This document shows, one piece after another, positions 16,640 to 25,537 of a stretch of DNA of 64,000 nt (position 1 is the first letter of the stretch; the number at the start of each line of letters is the position of its first letter). A program made the position numbers and the translations under genes. The notes beneath the pieces are model-generated. The model had not been told where the DNA came from and did not search any database. It worked only from the letters and a program-made list of their open reading frames with translations. The DNA lies in assembly GCA_018652685.1 (NCBI GenBank), contig JABIBQ010000073.1:62001-126000 (forward strand), written 5' to 3'. This DNA comes from Candidatus Bathyarchaeota archaeon. GTDB lineage: Archaea; Thermoproteota; Bathyarchaeia; TCS64.

Positions 16640-17093
16640 TTGAATCTGAGTCTGGTATTTCGATTTACTATTTAAGATTTTATTAACTTGAATGCGGCCT
16701 CGTTTTGAAAAAGGTTAAAGAAAACAGAGAAATAATTACCAAATTGCATACGTCATAACTGGTTGAGTAATACGCAGAAAGAGAAATGATGTTTTGTTTT
16801 TTCAGCGAAAGAATGAGGGCAAATACTGTCGTTTCATGAATCCGTGACTCTGTAAATCCGTGTAATAAGTACCTGGTTTAATAACAAACATAAACGCATT
16901 CTCGGATTCATTACGTTCTAAAAGCACTGTTTTTCGTCTTTCAAAGCGCGGGGGCGAAAAACAATACTTCTTAGGTAAAGTATTAAAGCCAAGTTTATGT
17001 GAAAGACAATATCTAGCGAATCCAGTTTAGCATACACTCCATAAAATAGGGATTGGATATTCTTGATCCCTTAAATCGGGAAAGGGAATATTA
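16640..17093. other. 454-nt non-coding region upstream of the decaheme gene
   Basis: No ORF of note. It contains the cytochrome promoter at its left end and a perfect 8-bp inverted repeat, 'gtttttcg' (16929-16936) and 'cgaaaaac' (16955-16962), separated by 18 nt. The repeat could be the terminator of the FAH gene, whose stop is about 130 nt further right, or a regulator site for the cytochrome gene. Confidence 0.4.
16669..16678 (-). promoter_or_regulatory. TATA-like box of the decaheme gene
   Basis: Minus-strand 'TCTTAAATAG' sits roughly 30-38 nt upstream of the ATG at 16639, giving a leader of only a few nucleotides. Confidence 0.45.
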
Positions 17094-17957
17094 TTAGGGA
17101 CGTATGTTCTCGGCGATGTCCCACTCACGTTTGTACGGGTCTTTAACTTGGACGGACATTGTCCCGATCTGACCTATCTCAATGGTGACCTTTTCCCCGT
17201 CCTGCATAGGGCCTAGACCGTGGTGGTTCGTCCCGCAGGCCATGACGTCCCCAGGACTGAGGGTACAGATATCGGAGAGGAAGCTAATCTTCGCCCCAAG
17301 GTCATGGCTCATGTCATCGGTGTTGTAATTCTGCCTGAGTACACCATCGACCCACAGCTTGATCCCCAAGGAATAGGGATCAGGAATCTCGTCCTTTGTG
17401 ACAAGAACGGGGCCCATCGGTCCAAAGGTGTCAAAGGATTTTTGTGGCCAGAAACCGCCCGCATCAGGGACTCCTCTGCCTGATACATCAATGAGCATCG
17501 TGTACCCGAATATACTGTCAAGCGCCTCTTTCTCGGACACATTCTGAGTGTGTTTCCCGATTATGACCGCTAGCTCGGCCTCGTGCTCGTATATCCTCGC
17601 CTTAGCCTTTGGCAAGACCACCGTGTCTCCGGGGCCAATGATCGTGGTCCAGGCTTTCAGGAAAAAGTTTAGTGGACGCTTCCTCCCCTCACCCTCACCG
17701 AATCCGCCTATCCCGCATAGGAATAGCCCTGGTTTTGGCACGGGTTGCCTGAGGCGAACATCTTTGATGGGCGTCCCCTTCTTTTCCTTGAGGGCTTTCT
17801 CAAGTGCTGGCTTGAGTTTTTCGTATTCTTTAATGAATTTCTCCACTATCATCTGGGGTGTCTGATATGGCTTGACTCCTAACTCGTCGCTGATGTCCAC
17901 TATTGTGTCGTTCTTGACCAAACCTGGTTTGAAGTCATCGTAGAAAACGTATCTCAT
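17094..17957 (-). CDS. Fumarylacetoacetate hydrolase (FAH) family protein
   Basis: A 287-residue FAH-fold enzyme; relatives hydrolyse or isomerise C-C bonds in acylpyruvates and ring-cleavage products. The metal-binding Glu residues fall in 'YEHEAELAVIIGKH', followed by 'GYTMLIDVSGRG' and 'PGDVMACGTNHHGLGPM', the variant of the usual GDVxxTGTPxGVG loop. The long N-terminal region with 'KPGLFLCGIGGF' is normal for the family. Monocistronic and convergent with nothing; it diverges from the methyltransferase at 18062. It may act in catabolism of aromatic or keto acids, but specificity is unknown. Confidence 0.87.
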   Translation of the reverse strand: MRYVFYDDFKPGLVKNDTIVDISDELGVKPYQTPQMIVEKFIKEYEKLKPALEKALKEKKGTPIKDVRLRQPVPKPGLFLCGIGGFGEGEGRKRPLNFFLKAWTTIIGPGDTVVLPKAKARIYEHEAELAVIIGKHTQNVSEKEALDSIFGYTMLIDVSGRGVPDAGGFWPQKSFDTFGPMGPVLVTKDEIPDPYSLGIKLWVDGVLRQNYNTDDMSHDLGAKISFLSDICTLSPGDVMACGTNHHGLGPMQDGEKVTIEIGQIGTMSVQVKDPYKREWDIAENIRP

Positions 17958-18061
17958 GATAATTCACCAGTATGTATCATCTGATTATGGATAAGATATT
18001 CGACGAAGAAGACAGGGGCGCTCAACCATGCTACCCACTATGATTATGGACCAGAAAATAC

Positions 18062-18751
18062 ATGTATCTTCGGACGGCAATTTACCAAATGAGACCGTTG
18101 AAAGACATACTTGATCTGAACAAAAAGGCATGGGACAACATCGCGGGGCGATACGACGAAAGGTCGGGGGCTCTAAAAGAGTTCAGCGATGTCTTCAATG
18201 CGTTCACTGGAAAGCTCCCCCGAAACGGGAGGGTGCTTGACCTCGGCTGCGGAACCGGACTACCCTACGCGAGCCACCTGGTAAAGAATGGGTTTGATGT
18301 GCTGGGAGTAGATCTCAGCGAGGAGATGGTCAAAGTAGCCACAAGGAACGTCCCAGAAGCCAAGTTCGTCCAGCGTTCCATGAGCGAGATAGAGTACAGG
18401 GACAAGTTCGACGGAGCCCTCTCGTCTTTCTCGATGCTCCTGCTGACCCCAGAATTATTCAGAGAGACCGCCTCAAGAATCTACGCCTCCCTAGTAGATG
18501 GGGGGTGCTTCTACCTCTCGTTGAATGAACCGGGCAATGACTCGCATGACCCTGTTTCGGATGTCTTCGTGAACCTGATGGGCCAGGATATGTACACGCG
18601 GGGCTACAGGGTGGAGGAGATTGAGGGCTATTTCCTGCCCCTCGGTTTCTCGCTGGTGAAATTCCACCGCGAGACCCAGGTATCAGAGGAGTTCGGGGAG
18701 GAACACGTAATCGAGTTCATCTTCCAGAAAAGCGGGAAGGCTACTGTCTAA
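18062..18751 (+). CDS. Class I SAM-dependent methyltransferase
   Basis: A 229-residue Rossmann-fold methyltransferase. Motif I is 'VLDLGCGTGLPYASHL', followed by the acidic residue in 'GVDLSEEMV' and motif post-I 'KFVQRSMSEIEY'. It lacks further substrate-specific domains, so the acceptor could be a small molecule or protein. The ATG at 18092 ('MRPLKDIL') is an equally possible start. The last 11 nt overlap the convergent BFD-like gene. Confidence 0.85.
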   Translation: MYLRTAIYQMRPLKDILDLNKKAWDNIAGRYDERSGALKEFSDVFNAFTGKLPRNGRVLDLGCGTGLPYASHLVKNGFDVLGVDLSEEMVKVATRNVPEAKFVQRSMSEIEYRDKFDGALSSFSMLLLTPELFRETASRIYASLVDGGCFYLSLNEPGNDSHDPVSDVFVNLMGQDMYTRGYRVEEIEGYFLPLGFSLVKFHRETQVSEEFGEEHVIEFIFQKSGKATV

Positions 18752-18995
18752 CCATTGCGTGTTTGATCACTGCGTCAAAGGATTTATGACAACATTCACC
18801 TGTGGGATTGAATTCCGAGCAATTCGAGATGACCTCGTTCCTGAGGTGCTCTTTGATACCTGAAATCGTTGTCACCCCCGTCTCTTTGACGGTTTTAACG
18901 ATCTCCTGGGCCGTAATATGATTGCAATAGCATATCGTACCTGTTTCACCTAGGGTAGGCGAGGGCAAGTTGTCCCCGCAGCATCCTTTTGACAT
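18741..18995 (-). CDS. BFD/CopZ-N-like [2Fe-2S] protein
   Basis: An 84-residue protein with the cysteine pattern of bacterioferritin-associated-ferredoxin-like domains: 'CYCNHITAQEI' (CxC), then about 32 residues later 'CSEFNPTGECC', the NPxGxCC form also seen at the N-terminus of archaeal CopZ. Such domains bind a [2Fe-2S] cluster and pass electrons or deliver metals. An additional 'KGCCGDN' near the N-terminus could add metal ligands. No ferritin or copper ATPase gene is adjacent. It overlaps the end of the methyltransferase gene on the other strand. Confidence 0.78.
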   Translation of the reverse strand: MSKGCCGDNLPSPTLGETGTICYCNHITAQEIVKTVKETGVTTISGIKEHLRNEVISNCSEFNPTGECCHKSFDAVIKHAMVRQ

Positions 18996-19104
18996 CGATA
19001 CTGCTCTCCGGGGACGAGGTATAAGACTAGCTTGACAAAAATCACGAAAAAAGGTGCACTAACCGGGCGAAAATCTCTTTAGTCCACGCCATGACGAGCT
19101 AAAC

Positions 19105-19917
19105 ATGAATTCCAAGGGATGGTTCAACGAGCTGTTCGGGGTCAGCAAGCCCATTATCGCCATGGCGCACATACCTGCACTACCGGGTACCCCACACTAC
19201 GACAACAAGAAGGGAGTCGAATACCTAGTTGATTGCGTGGCACGGGACGTTGAGCACCTCCTGGAGGGCGGGGTGGACGCCATCATGTTCTGTAACGAGG
19301 ACGACCGCCCCTACGTGTTCGAGGCGGGCATCGAGCAGATCGCGGCAATGACCAGGGTTGTCTCCGAGGTAAAGCCAAGCATCCCATTCGGTGTAGACTT
19401 CCTTTGGGACCCCATGGCGGCCATAGCCATAGCACATGCCACAGGTGCCAGCTTCATCAGAGAGGTGATTACAGGAGTCTACGAGTCGGACATGGGACTT
19501 TGGTCACCGGACGCGGGAAAGTTTGCAAGGTTCAGGTCCCAGATCGGGGCCGGTGATATCAGGGTGTTCTACAACGTGGTGCCAGAATTCGCTTCACCAC
19601 TGGGCTCACGCAGCGAGGCTGACCGTGCCCACAGCGCGGTGGTGTCGTCGTTGGCCGACGTGATACTGGTTTCGGGAAAGATGGCGGGAGCGGAGGCCGA
19701 TCTATCAGTCATCAAGGACATCAAAGACCACATCGACGCCCCTGTGTTCGTCAACACCGGTGTAAAAGCCCACAACGTAGAGGAATACCTGTCTGTGGCC
19801 GACGGTGCCATCGTTGGATCAAGTCTCAAGGTGGACGGTTATACATGGAACCCTGTGGACCCCCAGCGCGTCAAGGATTTCATGGCAAAGGTCAAACAAG
19901 GTAGGCATAAGAGTTAG
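19105..19917 (+). CDS. BtpA/SgcQ family TIM-barrel protein
   Basis: A 270-residue protein of the BtpA family: 'KPIIAMAHIPALPGTPHY' at the start, 'GGVDAIMFCNEDDRPY', 'FGVDFLWDP', 'VNTGVKAHNVEEYL' and 'GAIVGSSLKVDG' at the end match it. In cyanobacteria BtpA affects photosystem I assembly, but archaeal members sit in other contexts and are thought to be phosphate-binding TIM-barrel enzymes, possibly sugar/nucleoside-related. A TATA-like 'ctttagtc' about 27 nt before the ATG indicates a leaderless start. The GNAT gene follows by 16 nt. Confidence 0.85.
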   Translation: MNSKGWFNELFGVSKPIIAMAHIPALPGTPHYDNKKGVEYLVDCVARDVEHLLEGGVDAIMFCNEDDRPYVFEAGIEQIAAMTRVVSEVKPSIPFGVDFLWDPMAAIAIAHATGASFIREVITGVYESDMGLWSPDAGKFARFRSQIGAGDIRVFYNVVPEFASPLGSRSEADRAHSAVVSSLADVILVSGKMAGAEADLSVIKDIKDHIDAPVFVNTGVKAHNVEEYLSVADGAIVGSSLKVDGYTWNPVDPQRVKDFMAKVKQGRHKS

Positions 19918-19942
19918 CCTGAATATTTTATAATTGAAGCAG

Positions 19943-20488
19943 ATGATTCCCCAGCATACCCTTGAGACAGAGCGTCTCGTTCTCCGACCGTTTACATTGA
20001 ACGACGCCGAGCGAGTTCAGATACTAGCAGGTGACAGGAAGATAGCTGCCACCACGTTGAACCTCCCGCACCCTTACGAGGACGGCATGGCCGAGACATG
20101 GATCGGCACCCACGAGGAGAGATATCAGAGCGGGAAGGGCGTCGCATTCGCCATCATCGAAAAAGAGAGCGGCGAACTAATCGGGACAGTCAGTTTAATT
20201 GGCATCGTTGAGGGTCATCAGGGTGAGCTGGGGTACTGGGTCGGGGTTCCCTACTGGAACAAAGGGTACTGCACGGAGGCGGCTAGGGAGGTCCTCAGGT
20301 ACGGGTTCACGGAGAGGGGCTTGTTGCGGATTCACGCGAGGTACCTGAGCAGAAACCCCGCGTCGGGCCGGGTCATGGAGAAACTGGGCATGAGTCATGA
20401 GGGGATAAGGAGACAACACGTCCTAAAATGGGGAGTTTTAGAGGACATGGAGATGAGGGGCATCATCAGGGCCGAATGGGAAAGATAA
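19943..20488 (+). CDS. GNAT acetyltransferase, RimJ/RimL type
   Basis: About 181 residues with the RimJ/RimL pattern: 'LETERLVLRPFTLNDAERV' at the N-terminus, 'GELGYWVGVPYWNKGYCTEA' (acetyl-CoA-binding P-loop) and 'NPASGRVMEKLGMSHEG'. It transfers acetyl from acetyl-CoA to an amine; an amino acid, peptide or protein N-terminus may be the acceptor. The track begins at a TTG (19934); the ATG at 19943 is chosen. It is followed by the D-aminoacylase gene after 70 nt, so N-acetylation and N-deacylation genes are neighbours here. Confidence 0.85.
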   Translation: MIPQHTLETERLVLRPFTLNDAERVQILAGDRKIAATTLNLPHPYEDGMAETWIGTHEERYQSGKGVAFAIIEKESGELIGTVSLIGIVEGHQGELGYWVGVPYWNKGYCTEAAREVLRYGFTERGLLRIHARYLSRNPASGRVMEKLGMSHEGIRRQHVLKWGVLEDMEMRGIIRAEWER

Positions 20489-20558
20489 TCGGAAGGTAAC
20501 TCCGCGCAGCATCTGCAAGTGTTAAATTAAGAAAATACGATTACATTTACAGATTATT

Positions 20559-22331
20559 ATGACTGAATACGACATTCTCATCAAGAACGCGAAGATCTAC
20601 GAGGGAACCGGTAAGAAGCCATACAAGGGTTCCATCGGAGTAAAGGGAGACAAGGTTGAGTCATTAGGAGCTGTAACGGGAGACGCCGAGAAGACCATCG
20701 ACGCCAAGGGGCTAACAGCGGTCCCCGGGTTCATCGATGCCCACAGCCACGCAGACTGGAGCCTCCTTCACTTCCCTGACTGCCAGAACTATATCATGCA
20801 GGGGATCACTACTTTCGTCGGTGGCCAGTGCGGGGGATCGCCCGCGCCTCTAGGCGAGTACGTCAGAACCCCTAGGGGGTTACAGGATAAGATACCGGAC
20901 CTGGATCCGTTCAAGTTCTACCAGAATCAATCATACTATCCAATTGACCAGATAAACGAGTGGATGGACCAGGAGTATGGCTGGAATCTTGACTGGAAGA
21001 CCATGGCGGAGTACTTCAAGAGGGTTGAAAAGACAGGAATCGCGGTCAACTTTGCACCCCTTGTAGGACAGGGAACCGTGCGTACTGTTGTTATGGGCAA
21101 GGACTACAAACGCCACTCCACAAAGGAAGAGTGGGCCCAGATGCGGGAACTTATCCATCAGGCCATGAAAGACGGCTGCATCGGATTGAGCACCGGACTG
21201 GACTATGACCCCGGAGTCTACGCCGCCCACGAGGAGATCATCGACTCGGTCTCCGTCCTCAAGGAGTACGGCGGCGTCTACTGCCCCCACTGGAGAAGGA
21301 CAGGGAGGAGGAGGGGAGTATCAGCTGGACACGTGCCCAACGAGAAGATCACTGCACTCATGGAGTGTGTAGATGTCTGGAAAAAGACTGGTGTGAGGCT
21401 CCACTACGCCCACATGTCCACGGGTTGGCAGATGCACCCACCTGCACCCGACGAGCTGGAGTACCACAACGTCAAGACGACCCTTGATATGATCTCAGAG
21501 GACGCCAAGACCGACCTTGACATCACATGGGACGCGATCCCGCAACTCACGAGGAGTGGCTTCTCCACAATGCCTTACCTGGCATCCCTGTACAGCCCAT
21601 GGCTCAGGGAGCTGGGCGGACTTGAGGGCTTCGGCAAGTGGCTCAAGGTAAAGGACTTCAGGGAAGAGGTCAAGGACGCCGTTCGCAGGGGCAAGTGGTT
21701 CATCAGGGTAGCTTACAACCCCAACACCGCGCCAAAGTGGGCCGAAAACATCATCGTGATCCAGAGCAAGGTACCAGGCATTGACGGGAAAACCGTTGCC
21801 GAAGTGGCTGCTGAAAGGGACGCGGACCAGTGGGACACCTACTTCGACATCATCGCGGAGGACCCCTATACGAGGGGCGCGACTGGCACCCTCGGGCCGA
21901 GGAAGCCATACCTGCAGTACTGGACGCACCCCAGGGGCATGGTCGGGCTGGACACCAGCGTGTTCGACAAGGACTACCAGGGAAAGAGCCCGCCGTACAA
22001 CATACCGGGAATCAATCCGTTCAGCGCGTTCCCAATGTTCTACATCAAGTACGTCAGGGACGGAGATGTCTTCAACATGGAGGAGGCGGTGCAGAAGACC
22101 GCGACCATGGCGGCGCGTGTCCACAATATGAAAGGCCGTGGAGTCCTCAAGGAGGGGGCATACGCGGATATCGTGCTGATGGACCTGCCCAACTTGAAGG
22201 TGCTTAGTACGGAGATCGAGCCGAGACAGCACCCGGAGGGCATCGAGTATGTCGTTGTGAACGGCACGGTAGCTGTTGACGAGGGCAAATACACGGGTGA
22301 GAGAGCGGGAAGGGTTCTGACAAGGGAGTAA
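20559..22331 (+). CDS. N-acyl-D-amino-acid deacylase (D-aminoacylase) family amidohydrolase
   Basis: A 590-residue amidohydrolase-superfamily enzyme related to D-aminoacylases, which release D-amino acids from N-acyl forms. It starts 'YDILIKNAKIYEGTGKKP', has the metal site 'GFIDAHSHADWSLL', the family's 'FVGGQCGGSPAPLG' with the bridging Cys, 'GLSTGLDYDPGVYA', 'LHYAHMST' and the C-terminal 'GAYADIVLMDL'. A paralogue of similar length lies at 28831-30591. A TATA-like 'ttaaatta' lies about 35 nt upstream. Exact acyl and amino-acid preference, or a shift to a related substrate such as a hydantoin or dipeptide, cannot be decided. Confidence 0.88.
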   Translation: MTEYDILIKNAKIYEGTGKKPYKGSIGVKGDKVESLGAVTGDAEKTIDAKGLTAVPGFIDAHSHADWSLLHFPDCQNYIMQGITTFVGGQCGGSPAPLGEYVRTPRGLQDKIPDLDPFKFYQNQSYYPIDQINEWMDQEYGWNLDWKTMAEYFKRVEKTGIAVNFAPLVGQGTVRTVVMGKDYKRHSTKEEWAQMRELIHQAMKDGCIGLSTGLDYDPGVYAAHEEIIDSVSVLKEYGGVYCPHWRRTGRRRGVSAGHVPNEKITALMECVDVWKKTGVRLHYAHMSTGWQMHPPAPDELEYHNVKTTLDMISEDAKTDLDITWDAIPQLTRSGFSTMPYLASLYSPWLRELGGLEGFGKWLKVKDFREEVKDAVRRGKWFIRVAYNPNTAPKWAENIIVIQSKVPGIDGKTVAEVAAERDADQWDTYFDIIAEDPYTRGATGTLGPRKPYLQYWTHPRGMVGLDTSVFDKDYQGKSPPYNIPGINPFSAFPMFYIKYVRDGDVFNMEEAVQKTATMAARVHNMKGRGVLKEGAYADIVLMDLPNLKVLSTEIEPRQHPEGIEYVVVNGTVAVDEGKYTGERAGRVLTRE

Positions 22332-22334
22332 TAA

Positions 22335-22366
22335 CCTCCCATCTCTTTTTTTTAATAAAAAAGTTT
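22335..22366. terminator. Shared T-/A-run between convergent genes
   Basis: 'ctcttttttttaataaaaaagt' lies between and slightly into the tails of the D-aminoacylase and the metalloprotease genes. It gives a T-tract on both strands and could end both transcripts. Confidence 0.4.
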
Positions 22367-23254
22367 CTCTTTTTCAGTTACAAGATCATTATACGTCTCG
22401 AAGAAAGCCCTTGGACCATCTATCAATGTCCTCTTGAGGGCATCCTTGCTCCCTTTCTCCTCTATGACCCTGCACATGTGGGCACCCGTCACGTAGTAGC
22501 TCCTCTCCATGACTCCGATGTCCCATGAGAGCTTGTCCAATTCTTCCTCGGTTATAGAACCTAACTTTGACAGGATCTCGTTGACGTTCTTATGATGTCT
22601 ATGGATATCCTTTGTATTGTTTAGCATATCGTAATCCTTCTCATCTGGTGCTGGGAAGATATTCTGAGCCATGTACCCGATGTAGGTGCAGACGCCCTCG
22701 TTGTGGATGTTCCTCATGATATCAATCAACGGCCCCTCATCATTATCGCCCCTGAGGTTTTCACAGTAGCTGTACCCCACGTGGAACAGCTCGTGAACCA
22801 TGGTGTTCAGTATGTTATCGGGGTTGTTGTTCCAGTACGTAGCTGTCATGTTGATGACGATCTCACCCATAGCGAACGCCCTGGGGGGCACGTACGCAGT
22901 GAAGTGCACACTGATATCCAAGTCAGCATTGTCTGGGAGATAGGAGCAGACATGGGGCAGTGCCTTATCGATGAATACCTGCCTCCCCTCGATGATCCTC
23001 TCCGCGTTCTTCAGGAAATCCATACCATGCCTTGTTTTGGTGGGAACCTCGCTCCATTCCTTGACCGTTGCCCTCCACGTTTCGTAATCTATGGGGTATT
23101 TCACTTGCTCAGACCAGTCCCTAGTGTATCTCTGGGAAGGATATTCTGACCAGAAAGCCTCCTCGTTTTCCAGGACCCACTCAGGGTCATACACCATTTT
23201 CTCAAGGGCTTCTGTGTTGAACAGTATCTTGGATTCGAGACATCTGCACGGCAT
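22352..23254 (-). CDS. Putative zinc metalloprotease (HExxH) of unknown family
   Basis: About 300 residues, with 'NTMVHELFHVGYSYCENLRG' in the middle: HELFH matches the HExxH zinc-protease motif, and a downstream Glu ('IHNEGVCTYIGY') is a candidate third ligand, as in gluzincins. It somewhat recalls DUF5700-type proteins, which I cannot confirm. No signal peptide is seen if translation starts at ATG 23254 ('MPCRCLESKI'). The track's 23344 start adds 30 hydrophobic residues, but a TATA-like 'tatattatttaa' (minus strand, near 23280-23298) within that stretch argues for the shorter form. It sits next to a class C serine hydrolase. Confidence 0.65.
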   Translation of the reverse strand: MPCRCLESKILFNTEALEKMVYDPEWVLENEEAFWSEYPSQRYTRDWSEQVKYPIDYETWRATVKEWSEVPTKTRHGMDFLKNAERIIEGRQVFIDKALPHVCSYLPDNADLDISVHFTAYVPPRAFAMGEIVINMTATYWNNNPDNILNTMVHELFHVGYSYCENLRGDNDEGPLIDIMRNIHNEGVCTYIGYMAQNIFPAPDEKDYDMLNNTKDIHRHHKNVNEILSKLGSITEEELDKLSWDIGVMERSYYVTGAHMCRVIEEKGSKDALKRTLIDGPRAFFETYNDLVTEKEKLFY

Positions 23255-23345
23255 TGTTACCAACGGGATATTGGAAAATGAGGTTAAATAATATACTAAA
23301 AAAGCGTGCATAAAAAACAAGAACTGTTGTGGGAAATACTCCATC

Positions 23346-24581
23346 TTACTTGGGGATGGCGGCGACTACCTTCGACACAACGGTCTCCACGAACTCGCCT
23401 CGCTTGTCTCTTGTTGGGTTCTCGTTACCGAACCTAACAATCACAAGGTCGAGGCTGGGTATCACGTAGCTGTCGTTCATGTTGTGGCCACGGGATGCGA
23501 AGCAGTCCTTGGGCACGTTCTTCCACTCGTCCATGATCCAGAAGGTGTAACCGTAGGGGCTGGGAGTCTCACCGTTGTCACGTACAAACCGACTCGTTGC
23601 CACATTTATCCACTCCTCGGGGACCAACCGCTCGCCGTTCCATTTCCCTTTCCTGAGCCATAGGTAAGCCAGCCTCGCGTATTCCCTTACAGTCAGCCTG
23701 AAGGTGCTGCCCACGATGGTGTTGTGTCCATAGGGGCTTTCACTCTCGTCAGCGCCGTATGCGTTGCAACCGGTGCTTCCACCGACACCCCATCCAGGTT
23801 CGTCTGAGAAGTTGAGCTCCCTTGGGTCGTTGTAGACCATCTCTCGGTACTGGTTGTCCCTGAGCTTGATGTCCATCCCGATCTTGCCCAGAACGCGGTC
23901 ATACACATAGGGACCCACCTGTTCGCCCGAGACGTTCTTCATGGCCAGGGCGACCTGCTCCATCCCGAAGTTGCTGTAATTGAAACTGGTGCCCGGGTCA
24001 AACATCAATGTGTGGTGGGCTGGGACGTTCTCGAAGTACCACCAGCCGAAGCAGTACTCGTACATGTTGAGTGCCCCCTTGTAGTCCTTGTAGTGGTGGC
24101 GGGAAGATGGAGCCAGCCATGGCTCATCGGACTCGTGGCCTGATGTCATTGAAATGGCGTGTTTGAGCTTGATGTCCGTCTTCCTCTCATCTGTCAGCGG
24201 CTGGTCCCAGATCTGGGGGATCAGCGACTCTTCCCTGTTATTTCCCACGAGGTAGGAGTCTAGGTTCACCTTGTCCTTGAATTCGTCGAGGAAAACACCC
24301 ACCGCCGTGCCGAATACTGATTTCGTCGATGATTTAACGTCGTTGCACGATGTTGGCTTCCAGGGCTGTGGCCCTCCATCTGTCCCTGTCACGTAACTCT
24401 CGCCGATGATGTGCCCCTTGTAGATAACAAGTAGCGAGCCTCCATGGCTAGCTGTGTATTCCGAGCTATCGTGGTACTCGTAAGCGGACTTGAGCTTCCC
24501 CGCGTCCACTCCCAAGGTCTCTGGGTCGGCGACACGCCAGCCGCCGTCACTTATTGATGGTGGATAGTAATCTTCAGACAT
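23346..24581 (-). CDS. Class C beta-lactamase-fold serine hydrolase
   Basis: A penicillin-binding-protein-like serine hydrolase of about 411 residues. The SxxK nucleophile appears as 'SSTKSVFGT', the YxN element as 'FNYSNFGMEQVALA', and a C-terminal 'SRGHNMNDSYVIPSLD' stands for the KTG-like region. Relatives are esterases, D-aminopeptidases and D-amino-acid amidases. The start is set at ATG 24581 ('MSEDYYPPS') instead of the track's 24701, which would overlap the upstream prenyltransferase; a TATA-like TTTTAAAA near 24613-24620 (minus strand) also fits. No signal peptide is apparent, so it is probably cytosolic. It sits among amide-hydrolase genes. Confidence 0.82.
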   Translation of the reverse strand: MSEDYYPPSISDGGWRVADPETLGVDAGKLKSAYEYHDSSEYTASHGGSLLVIYKGHIIGESYVTGTDGGPQPWKPTSCNDVKSSTKSVFGTAVGVFLDEFKDKVNLDSYLVGNNREESLIPQIWDQPLTDERKTDIKLKHAISMTSGHESDEPWLAPSSRHHYKDYKGALNMYEYCFGWWYFENVPAHHTLMFDPGTSFNYSNFGMEQVALAMKNVSGEQVGPYVYDRVLGKIGMDIKLRDNQYREMVYNDPRELNFSDEPGWGVGGSTGCNAYGADESESPYGHNTIVGSTFRLTVREYARLAYLWLRKGKWNGERLVPEEWINVATSRFVRDNGETPSPYGYTFWIMDEWKNVPKDCFASRGHNMNDSYVIPSLDLVIVRFGNENPTRDKRGEFVETVVSKVVAAIPK

Positions 24582-24625
24582 AATGATGCACCTGTACTGT
24601 GTACCGACTAGGGTTTTAAAATAAA

Positions 24626-25513
24626 CTAGAAAAGGAACCCGATCAGATAGCAGACTCCTCCCATCTGGAGGTTCCTGAACAGACGCTTCTTCAGCCTCCA
24701 CACGCTCTCAGGGCTCTGGTCAATCAACAGTTCCCTTGAAATCAGGAGACGGTTGGCGACAGAGACCATGACGAGACCTAGGAACAGGTAATCCCTGAAT
24801 AGCCTTGGGTCAACCTGGAAGAAGAACGGCAGTGGGTTTACGAAGACTGCGCCTATCCCGATGATGACACTCAGCCAGGCCGCTTTCCTCGTTCCAAACC
24901 TACCAGGGATAGTCTCGACGCCCATAGCAAGATCGCCTTTGACATCGGCGATATCAAGCATTACCTCGTAGCTGATGCTGAAGAAGAATCCAATAATTGC
25001 TAGATACCATGCAAGAGTCTCCACGTTATTATCAAGCACCAGTGCCCCGACGAGTATGACTCCTGCGTTTGCAAGGCCCGTGAAGAGGTTCTTGAATGCG
25101 ATATACTGCTTCAAGTAGAGGTTGTAGGCAAGGGAAACGGGTAGACCCGCTAAGATCATATACCTTGGGATCGGCCTGAGCTGGAACGATAGGGCATACG
25201 CGATGATACAGCTTGCCCCTGCAATCCAAACCGCGACGCTGGGGCTGAAAACACCGTTTGCGAGGGGCCTGTCCTCCCTCTTGTTGAATCTGTCAATGTC
25301 TATGTCATGATAGTCGTTCAGTGCAAAGTTGGCGAACGTGGAGAAAAACACGCTTAGGCTCGCGATGACGTACTCCCATTGGAAGACAGTCAGATCTTTC
25401 ACGATGATTCCGGTGAGGATAACTCCGGTTGCGGCTGAGATTGCCCTTTCAAGCCTCAGCAGCCTGACATATCCCAGAGTCCTGTTCATACTCATCCGTG
25501 ACATTGCATCCAA
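24626..25513 (-). CDS. UbiA-family prenyltransferase (DGGGP-synthase-like)
   Basis: Polytopic membrane enzyme of 295 residues with about nine hydrophobic helices. The first Asp-rich motif is 'NDYHDIDIDRFNKREDRPL', the typical NDxxDxxxD, and the second is 'YEVMLDIADVKGD'. In archaea this family includes digeranylgeranylglyceryl phosphate synthase, which attaches the second isoprenoid chain of membrane ether lipids; homologues also prenylate quinones or haem. The ether-lipid role is the best guess because of length and motif form. Internal ATGs (for example 'MNRTLGYV') are alternative starts. It precedes the serine hydrolase by 44 nt and follows the LOR/SDH gene by 24 nt, so these may be one transcript. 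Confidence 0.85.
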   Translation of the reverse strand: MDAMSRMSMNRTLGYVRLLRLERAISAATGVILTGIIVKDLTVFQWEYVIASLSVFFSTFANFALNDYHDIDIDRFNKREDRPLANGVFSPSVAVWIAGASCIIAYALSFQLRPIPRYMILAGLPVSLAYNLYLKQYIAFKNLFTGLANAGVILVGALVLDNNVETLAWYLAIIGFFFSISYEVMLDIADVKGDLAMGVETIPGRFGTRKAAWLSVIIGIGAVFVNPLPFFFQVDPRLFRDYLFLGLVMVSVANRLLISRELLIDQSPESVWRLKKRLFRNLQMGGVCYLIGFLF

Positions 25514-25537
25514 TAATAAATTATCGAAAAGGAAGGG

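Noticed and set aside
21495-22232. 245-aa minus-strand ORF
   Set aside because: Shadow of the D-aminoacylase gene; composition (His/Val/Leu-rich, no motif) is that of an antisense frame.
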